Positions 1-7,822 of a stretch of DNA of 33,672 bases are shown piece after piece. The first letter of the stretch is position 1; every line of letters begins with the position of its first letter. The DNA is taken from positions 1 to 33,672 of the forward strand of contig JAQWGK010000012.1 in the NCBI GenBank assembly GCA_029238255.1, written 5' to 3'. A program made the position numbers and the translations under genes. The notes beneath the pieces are model-generated. The model was not told where the DNA came from, did no database searches, and was given only the letters and a program-made list of their open reading frames with translations. The stretch comes from Porticoccaceae bacterium. Its GTDB lineage: Bacteria; Pseudomonadota; Gammaproteobacteria; Pseudomonadales; Porticoccaceae.

Positions 1-319
1 TGTGAGCAACCAGTGTGCGCCCCTCCAAATAACCGAGCAACTGCTCAGCAATCTCGGCAAATAGCGGTGCGCCGTAGAGCATGCTTGGAGAAATGCCGGT
101 AAGTTTCTGGATAAATGGCGGCAGCTTGGTTTCAGGGTCGATAAAGGACTGCCAGCGCTCAATCACCTCACCCTGCTCAATCACCAGCAGACCAATTTCA
201 ATCACTCGGTTATAGGTCGCTTTACCGCCAGTGGTCTCGAGATCGAGCAAGACCATTTTTTCGGGAAAGCCCTTCGAGAGCAGTGGGGGTGTTTCGTTAT
301 CCAGCCAGTTTAATTGCAT
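1..319 (-). CDS. DnaQ-like 3'-5' exonuclease domain protein, N-terminal part (cut by left edge)
   Basis: The ATG at 319-317 opens a frame that runs off the left edge after about 106 codons. The visible part carries the DEDDh exonuclease signatures: an ExoI motif (MVLLDLETTGG followed by RVIEIG, about residues 22-42), a P-x-FI-x-KLTGIS segment typical of ExoII surroundings, and the beginning of LVAH at the edge. This is the fold of the DNA polymerase III epsilon subunit and of the N-terminal exonuclease part of Cho/UvrC-like fusion proteins. The protein should cleave 3' ends of DNA or RNA in the cytoplasm using two metal ions. The first 21 residues form a short extension before the domain, so this is probably not canonical DnaQ, which starts almost at the motif. 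The C-terminal part is not visible, so the exact subfamily cannot be assigned. It is divergent from the DUF1415 gene. Confidence 0.8.
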   Translation of the reverse strand, partial: MQLNWLDNETPPLLSKGFPEKMVLLDLETTGGKATYNRVIEIGLLVIEQGEVIERWQSFIDPETKLPPFIQKLTGISPSMLYGAPLFAEIAEQLLGYLEGRTLVAH

Positions 320-394
320 GGGGGTATTTTTATGCCATTGAGTTTTTGTTTACGTCGGCGGTCTGGCAGACGATCAATTGTATTTAAATAGGAC

Positions 395-400
395 TATAAT
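395..400 (+). promoter_or_regulatory. Possible sigma-70 -10 box for the DUF1415/flavoprotein operon
   Basis: A perfect TATAAT lies 78 bases before the chosen ATG at 478. No good TTGACA-like -35 is seen at 16-18 bases upstream. Transcription from it would begin around 407, which leaves a TTG at 412 almost leaderless and favours the ATG at 478 as the start. Confidence 0.35.
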
Positions 401-477
401 CGCGTTTTTTCTTGCAGGCGCGCTCTTGGTTACAAGAGGCCTGTTATAAAGGAACCCTGGCCAAGTTGTTAAAAAGT

Positions 478-1035
478 ATGTCCGATCTGGTAGAGAAAAG
501 TATTCGCGATTGGCTACAGACATTTATTGTCGAGCTAAATCTATGCCCCTTTGCGCGCCCAGTGGCGGCATCTGAGGCATTGCGTATTAGCGTCTGTGAG
601 TCCGGGGATCTCAATCAGCTGACTCAGGCCTTTTTAACCGAGTTGGATTTAATTCAGCAGAGTTCCGAGCAGGATATAGCCACAACCCTGTTAGTTATGC
701 CCAATGGGTTGGCGAGTTTTGATGATTATTTAATGTTTCTCGACAATGCCGAGGCGCTTATTGAAGAGCTGGGTTTGGATGGCACTATCCAGTTGGCCAG
801 TTTCCATCCCGAGTATCTGTTTGATGGCGAAGACGAGCAGAGTGCCAGCCACTTTAGCAATCGCTCGCCCTATCCGGTGATTCATTTTCTTCGTGAAGAA
901 ATGCTCACTAGTGCACTGGATGAATTTCCCAATCCCGAGCAGATTCCACTGCGCAATATCAGCACCCTGGAAAAAATTGGCCGCGCGGAAATTGAATTGC
1001 GCTGGCAGAAATTAAAAGGGGATTCTGTTCAGTGA
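478..1035 (+). CDS. DUF1415 family protein
   Basis: A 185-residue cytoplasmic protein matching the DUF1415 family as I recognise it. The N-terminal half has IRDWLQTFIVELNLCPFAR, the centre has TTLLVMPNGL, and the C-terminal half has SFHPEYLF followed by NRSPYPVIHFLRE. The function of the family is not established; the Cys-Pro-Phe and His-Pro-x-Tyr motifs are conserved and could be functional. A TTG at 412 would add 22 residues unlike the family, so the ATG at 478 was chosen, although its Shine-Dalgarno sequence is weak. The stop overlaps the GTG start of the flavoprotein gene by four bases, so the two are probably translationally coupled. Confidence 0.85.
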   Translation: MSDLVEKSIRDWLQTFIVELNLCPFARPVAASEALRISVCESGDLNQLTQAFLTELDLIQQSSEQDIATTLLVMPNGLASFDDYLMFLDNAEALIEELGLDGTIQLASFHPEYLFDGEDEQSASHFSNRSPYPVIHFLREEMLTSALDEFPNPEQIPLRNISTLEKIGRAEIELRWQKLKGDSVQ

Positions 1036-2222
1036 ACAAACCTGATGTAGTGATTATTGGTGGCGGTGCCGCCGGTCTATTCTGTGCCTTTACCGCCGGT
1101 CAGCGCGGTCTGTCGGTGCTGGTTTTAGATAGCAGTAATAAAGTCGGCAAGAAAATTTTGATGTCCGGGGGTGGTCGCTGCAACTTCACCAATCTGGATA
1201 TCACCCCGGAAAACTATCTGTGCAATAACCCGCACTTCTGTATCTCTGCTTTAAATCGTTACAACCAGTGGCAGTTTATCGATATGGTTGAGCGCCACGG
1301 TATTGCCTACCACGAGCGCAAACACGGCGAGCTATTTTGCGATGAGTCGGCAAAAGATATTCTCGCCATGCTGTTGGATGAATGTCAGCAAGCCGGTGTG
1401 GTGATTAAAACCAAATGTGAAATTAAGACGGTTGCCGCCTCGGAGCAGGGGGGTTATAGCTTGCAGACGTCCAGTGGAAACTATCAGTGCAAGTCGCTGG
1501 TGATTGCGACTGGCGGGCTATCTATTCCGACTATGGGCGCCTCTGGATTTGGCTATCAGCTCGCCGAGCAGTTTGGTTTAAATCTGCTGCCGCGCAGTGC
1601 CGGTCTGGTGCCTTTTACCTTTAGTGACGGCATTAAGCAGATATCGGAAAAGCTCTCGGGTCTGGCCGTGGATGTGGAGATGTCGGTTAATGGAATTAGC
1701 TTTCGCGAGAACCTGCTGTTTACCCATCGCGGTATTAGCGGCCCGGCGGCGCTGCAGTTATCGAGCTATTGGAAGCCGGGGCAAACCATCAGCGTTAATT
1801 TACTGCCTGATCTCAATAGTCAGGAATTGCTGCTCGACTATAAGAAGACCAGCGCCAAAAGTCTGTTGCGCAATCTTTTAGCCCAGCATCTCTCCAAAGG
1901 TCTGGTGTTGGAATTGCAGAGCCTCTACTGGCCTAAATATGCCGAGACAGCAATAGCGGAAATTCCCGATGCGGTCCTATTGGCTGTGGCCAAGCACTTA
2001 GAGGAGTGGCAGCTAAAACCCTCGGGAACTGAGGGCTATCGCACTGCTGAGGTCACTCTGTGTGGTGTGGATACAGATCAGCTGTCATCTAAAACTATGG
2101 AGTGTAAAACTCAGCCGGGGCTGTTTTTTGTCGGTGAGGTGGTGGATGTGACTGGTCACTTGGGGGGTTATAACTTTCAGTGGGCCTGGGCTTCTGGCTA
2201 TGCTGCTGGGCTTTTTGTTTAG
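1032..2222 (+). CDS. BaiN/HI0933-like FAD-dependent oxidoreductase
   Basis: A 396-residue flavoprotein of the HI0933/YhiN/BaiN family. Residues 5-30 hold the dinucleotide-binding fold (VVIIGGGAAGL). Residues about 43-53 carry the family motif SGGGRCNFTN, the middle has ATGGLSIPTMGASGFGY, and the C-terminus has GEVVDVTGHLGGYNFQWAW, where the flavin site closes. Length is normal for the family. Members reduce or oxidise small molecules, and some act on bile acids in gut bacteria, but the substrate of marine members is unknown. The start is a GTG overlapping the stop of the DUF1415 gene. It ends against a strong composite palindrome that probably terminates transcription. Confidence 0.88.
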   Translation: MNKPDVVIIGGGAAGLFCAFTAGQRGLSVLVLDSSNKVGKKILMSGGGRCNFTNLDITPENYLCNNPHFCISALNRYNQWQFIDMVERHGIAYHERKHGELFCDESAKDILAMLLDECQQAGVVIKTKCEIKTVAASEQGGYSLQTSSGNYQCKSLVIATGGLSIPTMGASGFGYQLAEQFGLNLLPRSAGLVPFTFSDGIKQISEKLSGLAVDVEMSVNGISFRENLLFTHRGISGPAALQLSSYWKPGQTISVNLLPDLNSQELLLDYKKTSAKSLLRNLLAQHLSKGLVLELQSLYWPKYAETAIAEIPDAVLLAVAKHLEEWQLKPSGTEGYRTAEVTLCGVDTDQLSSKTMECKTQPGLFFVGEVVDVTGHLGGYNFQWAWASGYAAGLFV

Positions 2223-2326
2223 AAGACGCTCAGGGCTTTTTATATAGAAGACGCTCAGGGCTGTTCTTAACAATCAGCCTTGAGCGTCTTCTAAATAAAC
2301 AGCCTTCTAAATAAAAAGCCCTGAGC
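2221..2326. terminator. Composite bidirectional terminator of nested inverted repeats
   Basis: The 17-mer AGAAGACGCTCAGGGCT occurs directly repeated at 2221-2237 and 2246-2262. Copy 2 pairs with 2275-2292 (18 bases, one G-U wobble in RNA) to make an inner hairpin. Copy 1 pairs with 2311-2326 over 16 perfect bases to make an outer arm. A- and T-rich tracts surround the arms on both strands. It lies between two convergent genes, so it likely stops transcription from both sides. The first copy begins inside the stop codon of the flavoprotein gene. Confidence 0.7.
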
Positions 2327-2343
2327 CGCTTGTTAAAAAAGCC

Positions 2344-3282
2344 CTACTTTCTATTAGCTTTAGCCTTTCTGCGTCGAGCGGCAGTTTTTTCCAGTCTGAT
2401 TTTTTCTCGCTCTTCCTTCTCAGCCCGTAAAACCTCCACCTGCTGCATTTCAATATCAATCACATCCGGTGTTTCAAAGGTAATAGCACCCAGAGTGCCG
2501 GCGCGCAGTTCATTGATAAAGATGGTTGAGACTCGTTCCAGATCAACCTGACCGCCGGCGCGCAGACAGCCGCGCTGGGCACCGATAATCTCTAACAGCT
2601 CAATCTCTGATTGGGGCAATGTGGAAAACTTAAAACGCTCCTGAAGCAGTTTTGGGTATTTTTGCAGAAGAAATTCCGCGGCAAAAAAGGCCACATCTTC
2701 ATAGCTAACCGCGGTGTTCTTAATCGCCCCAGTAGTCGCCAATCTGTAGCTGCTATTGGGATTTTCAATCTTCGGCCAGAGGATCCCTGGCGTATCCAAC
2801 AGCATAATACCGTTGCGCAAGTTAATCTTTTGCTGACCCTTGGTCACCGCCGGCTCATTGCCGGTTTTGGCGATATGACGGCCTGCCAGGCTGTTAATAA
2901 GTGAAGACTTACCAACGTTGGGGATACCGGTAACCATGACTAAAGTGTTGCGGCCTTCCTTTTGTGGTGAAAGCTTATTAATCAGGTCTATAACCTGTTT
3001 GCTAGGGTCAAAATGCTGCAAATCCAGCGCCATGGTCTTGGTATTATCCTGCTGCTCATAATAATCCTGCCAGACCTTAGTCAGCTCAGGATCGGCGAGA
3101 TCGCACTTGTTGAGGATTTTGATACAGGGCTTATCGGTAACCAATCCCTGAATAAACGGGTTGGAACTACTAAACGGAATACGCGCGTCCAATACTTCAA
3201 CAACCAGATTGACCAGAGGCAGCGCCTCAATCATCTCGTTGCTAGCCTTGTGCATATGGCCGGGATACCAATGTATGGACAT
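2344..3282 (-). CDS. ylqF: Ribosome biogenesis GTPase RbgA/YlqF
   Basis: A circularly permuted GTPase of 312 residues from the chosen ATG. The order of GTPase motifs is G4 first (NKCD, residues 58-61), then G1 (GIPNVGKSS, about 119-127) and G3 (DTPG, about 163-166), which is diagnostic of the YlqF/RbgA class. The N-terminus (IHWYPGHMHKA) and the C-terminal basic tail (RRRKAKANRK) are also typical. In Bacillus, RbgA matures the large ribosomal subunit; gammaproteobacterial members are assumed to act similarly. A TTG four codons upstream is open, but the ATG at 3282 has GAGAG at proper spacing and fits family starts. Only GTPase and ANTAR-like C-terminal regions are seen. Confidence 0.9.
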   Translation of the reverse strand: MSIHWYPGHMHKASNEMIEALPLVNLVVEVLDARIPFSSSNPFIQGLVTDKPCIKILNKCDLADPELTKVWQDYYEQQDNTKTMALDLQHFDPSKQVIDLINKLSPQKEGRNTLVMVTGIPNVGKSSLINSLAGRHIAKTGNEPAVTKGQQKINLRNGIMLLDTPGILWPKIENPNSSYRLATTGAIKNTAVSYEDVAFFAAEFLLQKYPKLLQERFKFSTLPQSEIELLEIIGAQRGCLRAGGQVDLERVSTIFINELRAGTLGAITFETPDVIDIEMQQVEVLRAEKEEREKIRLEKTAARRRKAKANRK

Positions 3283-3424
3283 GCAGTCTCTCAATTAGGT
3301 TGGTGAGGTTAGGAAAATAGCATTTGTGGTTAGCCGGTCATTATACGCGCAAAGTCGTGCTTGCATTCAGCCCTAAATATAATGATCATCGAATACTATA
3401 AAACATAATAAAAAAGATAAATTT

Positions 3425-3736
3425 TTGACTACTCGAACTGGCTATCCAACCCAAGCATTCACGCTTAGAGCAGTTGCTGTAAGCACCGCTGTCGCCCTGT
3501 ATCTAAAATTTCTCCTGCCGGCCACCGCCGGGCTTTTCTATGAGCTCTATCATCTGCTATCGATCAATGCGCTCTACTCGGTCTACATTGGTTTTAAAGT
3601 TTCCGCAGTCTATTTTGCCCAGTGGTCGGGACAGAATCTGGCGCTTGCGGTGCTGTGGATACTGGTCAGTCTGTTGGTCTATTGGAAAAACCACCGCCGC
3701 AGCCGGCTTAGTAGCCAACTGGAGCGAAAATCCTAA
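3425..3736 (+). CDS. Small two-helix membrane protein heading the GMC oxidoreductase operon
   Basis: A 103-residue unrecognised protein. Two hydrophobic stretches are visible, about residues 15-45 (a long stretch that may hold a helix and a re-entrant part) and 72-88, followed by a basic cytoplasm-like tail (WKNHRRSR). No ATG or GTG exists in frame between an upstream stop (3383-3385) and the hydrophobic core, so the start must be the TTG at 3425 or another rare codon. Its stop overlaps the ATG of the next gene by one base (TAATG), so it belongs to the operon. It may anchor or serve the exported oxidoreductase, which otherwise lacks a membrane or cytochrome subunit here; this is inference. 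Confidence 0.65.
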   Translation: MTTRTGYPTQAFTLRAVAVSTAVALYLKFLLPATAGLFYELYHLLSINALYSVYIGFKVSAVYFAQWSGQNLALAVLWILVSLLVYWKNHRRSRLSSQLERKS

Positions 3737-4404
3737 TGAATCGCCGTCAGTTTATTGAATTTACCTCGCTGATACTCGCCGGTGGCAGCCTGCCCCTTAA
3801 AGCCCATTCCGCTGAGTATCAGCAGCAACTGTTTGCGCTGGGAAAAAACTTTATTCAACAACCGGTCAATATTTTTACCCCGGCGCAGCGTCAATTAGTG
3901 CGCCGACTAGTAGAGATTATTATTCCGCGCACAGATACCCCCGGGGCACTGGATGCCAAAGCCGACCACTTTATTGAATTAACGGTTGCTCACTATATGA
4001 ACCCGCAAGAGCGCGAAGTATTTGTTAGCGGGTTAGATGGGCTTCAGGTGGGTGTTTTGGGAGCGAAAAGCTTGGATAAGAGCTTGAAAGAAAAGAGCTT
4101 GGAAGAAAAGAGCTTGGAAGAGCAAATAGTAGAACGCCTGATTCAACAGCTTACCGAACTCGAAGAACGCCACTCAGATGCCCCCTGGTATCAGCTCGGT
4201 AATCGAGTCGGCAATGGCTTTGATAGCAGCGCACCCTTTATCTGTCAGTTAAAAGAGCTAACAGTAGTAGGCTTCTTTATGTCCGAAGTCGGTGCCACTC
4301 AGGTACTGCGCCATAACCCCATGCCCGGAAATTTTGATGGTGAAACCCCACTGGCCACAGATCAGCCAAGCTGGGCGCGCAATCGGCCGGGAGATTACTC
4401 ATGA
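3736..4404 (+). CDS. Gluconate 2-dehydrogenase subunit 3 family protein, Tat-exported
   Basis: A 222-residue small subunit of a membrane-associated GMC dehydrogenase. The N-terminus is a twin-arginine-type signal (MNRRQFIEF, hydrophobic core to about residue 18, Ala-His-Ser cleavage region). The mature part has the family pattern AQRQLVRRLVEIIIPRTDTPGA and later GFFMSEVGATQVLRHNPMPG near the end. Such subunits carry the FAD subunit through the Tat system and help its assembly. Residues about 112-131 are a tandem five-residue repeat (KSLEE/KSLKE), unusual for the family and encoded by 15-base DNA repeats. It sits between the small membrane protein and the GMC gene, with a four-base overlap (ATGA) to the latter. 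Confidence 0.87.
   Translation: MNRRQFIEFTSLILAGGSLPLKAHSAEYQQQLFALGKNFIQQPVNIFTPAQRQLVRRLVEIIIPRTDTPGALDAKADHFIELTVAHYMNPQEREVFVSGLDGLQVGVLGAKSLDKSLKEKSLEEKSLEEQIVERLIQQLTELEERHSDAPWYQLGNRVGNGFDSSAPFICQLKELTVVGFFMSEVGATQVLRHNPMPGNFDGETPLATDQPSWARNRPGDYS
4069..4122 (+). repeat. 15-base tandem repeat inside the small-subunit gene
   Basis: About three and a half copies of a unit like AAGAGCTTGGAAGAA encode KSLDKSLKEKSLEEKSLEE. The reading frame is kept because the unit is a multiple of three. The copies nearest the 3' end are the most alike, suggesting slippage expansion. Confidence 0.75.
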
Positions 4405-6095
4405 TCGATAAATCCTACGATGCGATTGTGGTCGGCTCCGGCATTACCGGCGGCTGGGCCGCCAAAGAGCTTACCGAAAAAGGCCTAAAGGTACTGCTGC
4501 TCGACCGCAGCCCCGATGTAAAACATGGTGTCGACTACAAAGGCGAACATGTGCCGTCGTGGAAGCTGCCCTTTTATGGCAAAGACGAACGCCAGCTAAA
4601 TCAGCGCGACTATTTTATAAGCCAGCACTCCGGGGTAATGGATGCCTCAAATCGTCATCTCTTTAACAATGACCGCCAAAATCCCTACCAATACGACACC
4701 CAAAAGCCCTTTCAATGGATTCGTGGTGGCGGTGTAGGTGGGCGCTCACTTCTCTGGTATCGCCAGTGCTACCGTTTTAGTGAAGCGGATTTTAAGGCAA
4801 ATAACCAAGATGGCCACGGTAGTCGCTGGCCAATTGGCTATAGCGATCTGGCACCCTGGTATGACTATGTTGAAGACTTTATCGGTGTCAGCGGACAGGC
4901 CGAAGGGCTCGAGCAGCTGCCGGATGGCAAGTTTTTGCCGCCAATGAAAATGTACGGTATCGAGAAAACCGTTAAACAGCGGATCGAGAAAAAGATACCA
5001 GAAATCACCATGACCATTGGTCGCACCGCCGTATTAACCGAGAACCATCGCGGCCGCGCCGCATGCCACTACTGCGGCCCTTGCGAGCGCGGCTGTTCCA
5101 GTGGCAGTTATTTCAGCACCCAGAGCTCAACACTGCCGGCGGCCCGCGCCACTAACAGACTAACCCTGCGTCCCGACTCCGTGGTTGAGCGATTAGAGTA
5201 CGATCCCGAGACTAAACGAGTTTCTATAATTCATGTTATTGATGTTAAAAGTGGCGAACGTCTTCAATTTAGCAGCAAAATAGTGTTTTTATGCGCCTCC
5301 ACCATCGCCTCCACCCAGATACTGCTTAACTCCAGCTCCGAGCATTTCCCCAATGGCATGGCCAATAGCAGCGGCGTACTGGGTAAATACCTGATGGACC
5401 ATACCACCGGCATTATTGGCTCGGCGGTATTTCTGGATAATCTGGATAACTACTATTACGGCAATCGCCCCAACGGCTTCTATATTCCGCGGTTTAGAAA
5501 TAACCAAAAGCAGGACAAGGATGCCGAGTTTATTCGCGGTTATGGCTTTCAGGGCAACTCCCTGCGCCCCAACTGGGCGGATATGGCCAATCAAAAGGGT
5601 TTTGGCAAGGCCTATAAAGACGCATTAACCAAGCCCGGCAACTACTGGGCCGTCGGAATCGCCGGTTTTGGTGAATGTCTGCCCCACGAGGAAAACCGCG
5701 TAACTCTGGATGCCACCAAACCCGACCGCTTTGGTATTCCCCAGGTGCGTGTAGATATGGAATTTAGAGATAACGAACTTAAAGCCCGTGCCGATATGGC
5801 CGTTCAGGCGGAGAAAATCTTCCGCGCCGCCGGCGCCGTGTTTTATCAAACCAACTCAGAAACCAACCCGCCCGGCGCCGGTGTTCACGAGATGGGCACC
5901 GCGCGAATGGGTGACGATCCCGAGGAATCAGTACTTAATAAATGGAACCAGACTCACGATATCGCCAACCTCTTTGTTACCGATGGCAGCTGTATGGTCT
6001 CCTCGTCCTGTGTAAATCCCTCGCTCACCTATATGGCATTAACCGCAAGAGCTTGCGATTACGCGGTTTCACAACTTAAAAAAGGCCTGATTTAA
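4401..6095 (+). CDS. GMC family FAD-dependent oxidoreductase, catalytic subunit
   Basis: A 564-residue flavoprotein of the glucose-methanol-choline superfamily, in the branch of gluconate, fructose, sorbitol and glucoside 3-dehydrogenases. The FAD-binding motif is VVGSGITGG (about residues 10-18). A cysteine cluster CHYCGPCERGC lies near the middle. The C-terminal catalytic pair fits H496 (VHEMGTARMG) and N539 (CVNPSLTYMA). It lacks its own signal sequence, as expected when the preceding Tat subunit carries it across the membrane. It should oxidise a sugar or glycoside hydroxyl and pass electrons to the respiratory chain. No cytochrome c subunit is in the operon. The ThuA-like and Gfo/Idh/MocA neighbours favour 3-keto-glycoside chemistry, but the substrate cannot be read from sequence. 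Confidence 0.9.
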   Translation: MIDKSYDAIVVGSGITGGWAAKELTEKGLKVLLLDRSPDVKHGVDYKGEHVPSWKLPFYGKDERQLNQRDYFISQHSGVMDASNRHLFNNDRQNPYQYDTQKPFQWIRGGGVGGRSLLWYRQCYRFSEADFKANNQDGHGSRWPIGYSDLAPWYDYVEDFIGVSGQAEGLEQLPDGKFLPPMKMYGIEKTVKQRIEKKIPEITMTIGRTAVLTENHRGRAACHYCGPCERGCSSGSYFSTQSSTLPAARATNRLTLRPDSVVERLEYDPETKRVSIIHVIDVKSGERLQFSSKIVFLCASTIASTQILLNSSSEHFPNGMANSSGVLGKYLMDHTTGIIGSAVFLDNLDNYYYGNRPNGFYIPRFRNNQKQDKDAEFIRGYGFQGNSLRPNWADMANQKGFGKAYKDALTKPGNYWAVGIAGFGECLPHEENRVTLDATKPDRFGIPQVRVDMEFRDNELKARADMAVQAEKIFRAAGAVFYQTNSETNPPGAGVHEMGTARMGDDPEESVLNKWNQTHDIANLFVTDGSCMVSSSCVNPSLTYMALTARACDYAVSQLKKGLI

Positions 6096-6943
6096 TGACA
6101 ATAAATAAAATCCCCTTTTGGCGCAGAGGCTGGTTTAAAGCAATGGCGCTATTGATCCTAATAACACTTGGCGTACTCGCATTTGCCGCCTACAAATATC
6201 AGGCCGCACTGTTTCCAGAGCCCACCTATGATCAGGTAGCCCCACAGCTACCGTCACTTGAGTTAGAGACCAAAATACTGATCTTCTCCAAAACCAATGG
6301 CTTCCGCCATCTGGATGCTATCCCCGCCGCGCGAAAGCTATTTGAGAATATTGCGATTAAAAATGGCTGGGACAGTTTCTACACAGAAAATGCCGCCATT
6401 CATAACAGTGAAGATCTAGCTCAGTTTGATCTGGTAATCTGGTCCAATGTTAGCGGTGATGTGCTTACCGCAGAACAGAGAGAAGTTTTTAAAGCCTATC
6501 TGGAAAATGGCGGTTCGGTTTTAGCCATTCACGGCACTGGCGGCGATCCGGAATACCGCTGGTCCTGGCATCCACAGCAGCTAATTCGAGCCCAGTTTAT
6601 TGGCCACCCCATGTTTCCGCAGTTTCGAGAAGCCACCATTCATATTGAAGATCACAACCATCCAGCGATGGCGTTTCTGCCCGAGTACTGGCAGCGCGAG
6701 GAGGAGTGGTACAGCTTTGCCGAATCCCCCCGCGATAGCGTGACTGTATTAGCCACGGTTGATGAGACCGAGTACGAGGTTAAGGATGAGATTGCCATGG
6801 GCGAGGATCATCCAGTGATTTGGCATCATAAAGTGGGTGAGGGCACAGTGTTTTATTCGGCGTTGGGGCATCAGGCCAGTGCTTATGATGAGCCCGAGCA
6901 TCAGGCGATGTTGGAGGGGGCTATGGTTTGGTTGTTGAAATGA
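6095..6943 (+). CDS. Membrane-anchored ThuA-like protein
   Basis: A 282-residue protein with an N-terminal anchor (about residues 13-31, hydrophobic ALLILITLGVLAFAA) and a ThuA/trehalose-utilisation domain (about 56-282). Family features seen are ILIFSKTNGFRH, FDLVIWSN, the glycine-rich VLAIHGTGGD, the long HPMFPQF and EDHNHPA segments, and HHKVGEGTVFYSALGHQ near the end. The fold is class I glutamine-amidotransferase-like, but the nucleophile cysteine is absent, as is usual for ThuA. ThuA proteins work with sugar oxidation, for example on 3-keto-trehalose in rhizobia. Its start overlaps the GMC stop by one base (TAATG), making it the last gene of the operon. The anchor suggests periplasmic action beside the oxidase. 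Confidence 0.85.
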   Translation: MTINKIPFWRRGWFKAMALLILITLGVLAFAAYKYQAALFPEPTYDQVAPQLPSLELETKILIFSKTNGFRHLDAIPAARKLFENIAIKNGWDSFYTENAAIHNSEDLAQFDLVIWSNVSGDVLTAEQREVFKAYLENGGSVLAIHGTGGDPEYRWSWHPQQLIRAQFIGHPMFPQFREATIHIEDHNHPAMAFLPEYWQREEEWYSFAESPRDSVTVLATVDETEYEVKDEIAMGEDHPVIWHHKVGEGTVFYSALGHQASAYDEPEHQAMLEGAMVWLLK

Positions 6944-7287
6944 CGCTTATCATTGGGTAGGTAAAAATACTTGAACCAATGTAAGTATAACTTTATGGTG
7001 TAAATCTTAAACGCCTAACGGAACTCTATTCGCGTTACAGACCAAGGAATGGTGATGACGATCTTGCGGTACTTCTTTTTTAAAATGCTGTTTGAAAAAA
7101 TGGCATTTCAGTTTATTTCTACAAATCAACGATACCTTTCAAAAAAGTGCACCGGTAATAAAATCGTGCGCTTTAGTTTTAATTCTTTTCTATATTTAAA
7201 TCAATTAATTAAAAAATATCGAAGTGCCTCTGAGAGCAGATTGTCGGGGTCGATAGTATTCATTATTAGACTATTAGGGCACACAAG
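6944..7287. other. AT-rich stretch without a convincing gene (left edge of the accessory island)
   Basis: After the ThuA stop the sequence becomes clearly AT-richer. An open frame at 7049-7291 encodes a basic, phenylalanine-rich, low-complexity product with no recognisable domain and is not called. A short pair GCCTAAC (7013-7019) and GTTACAG (7034-7040) resembles the outer boxes of an integron attC but lacks room for a hairpin between them; it could be a deletion remnant or chance. Confidence 0.5.
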
Positions 7288-7761
7288 ATGAACCAGATAC
7301 AACGGTCAATTTTAGCCTTTTTAGTTGCACCTCTTATTCCTGTGCTAATGCTTAGTTTTTACGTTATGGGTGTTGAAAATTTTGTTCGAGCATTACCTCT
7401 AGTTGGGGCTTTCGCATATTTAATAACTCTATTTGTCGCTGTACCAATCTATATATTGATGCTGTTTAAAAGATGGCTAAAGTGGTGGCACTTTGCTTTG
7501 GTTGGAATCATACCCTCATTGTCGATAGATATATGGGCATTTTTTATGTCCATGGGGTTAGGAGATGGGTTGGTCTCTCTACGTCAGGGTGATATTGATA
7601 TTATCGTTGAGGGTAAGCGTACCTTTGAGGGTTACATCTATTTGGTTAAGCGCATGGGGTTTTATTCATTAACAGGTGTTGGTGCAGGGCTACTATTTTG
7701 GTATTTGGCGCATGGTCAAAATTCTCGGAAATTGGAGTTAGATTTGAAGTTAAAGGAGTAA
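7288..7761 (+). CDS. Hypothetical multi-helix membrane protein
   Basis: A 157-residue protein I do not recognise. Hydrophobic segments are at about residues 7-27, 37-60, 68-88 and 123-143, so three or four transmembrane helices are likely, with a basic loop FKRWLKWW between the second and third. The C-terminus ends in a charged run (SRKLELDLKLKE). Base composition is AT-rich and codon use is unlike the flanking chromosome, as is common for acquired or cassette genes. The C-terminus may have been altered: 40 bases after the stop a dispersed repeat begins, and beyond it sits a 30-codon gene end (KKWWKFWGE) in a separate frame. No function is proposed. Confidence 0.65.
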   Translation: MNQIQRSILAFLVAPLIPVLMLSFYVMGVENFVRALPLVGAFAYLITLFVAVPIYILMLFKRWLKWWHFALVGIIPSLSIDIWAFFMSMGLGDGLVSLRQGDIDIIVEGKRTFEGYIYLVKRMGFYSLTGVGAGLLFWYLAHGQNSRKLELDLKLKE

Positions 7762-7799
7762 TACGTCGAATGGTAAAAGATGGAAGAAATTGTATGAAG

Positions 7800-7822
7800 A
7801 AATTTGAGTCTGACCCTAATTT
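7800..7822 (+). repeat. Dispersed repeat copy (GAGTCTGACCC core), copy 1
   Basis: Contains TTTGAGTCTGACCCTAATTT. The same core recurs at 8141-8163 and 10742-10765 on this strand and, inverted, at 9826-9846 and 10719-10740. Similar GGGTCAGA-type motifs are, from memory, found beside REP-associated tyrosine transposases in proteobacteria; no transposase is present here. Confidence 0.7.

Noticed and set aside
7013-7040. GCCTAAC...GTTACAG as a third attC
   Set aside because: Only 14 bases separate the outer boxes, with no inner boxes or hairpin, so it cannot form an attC; at most a deletion remnant.
7049-7291. 80-codon open frame between the ThuA gene and the membrane protein
   Set aside because: Low-complexity Phe/Lys/Arg-rich product in AT-rich DNA, no domain, no convincing ribosome-binding site, and it runs into the start of the next gene.
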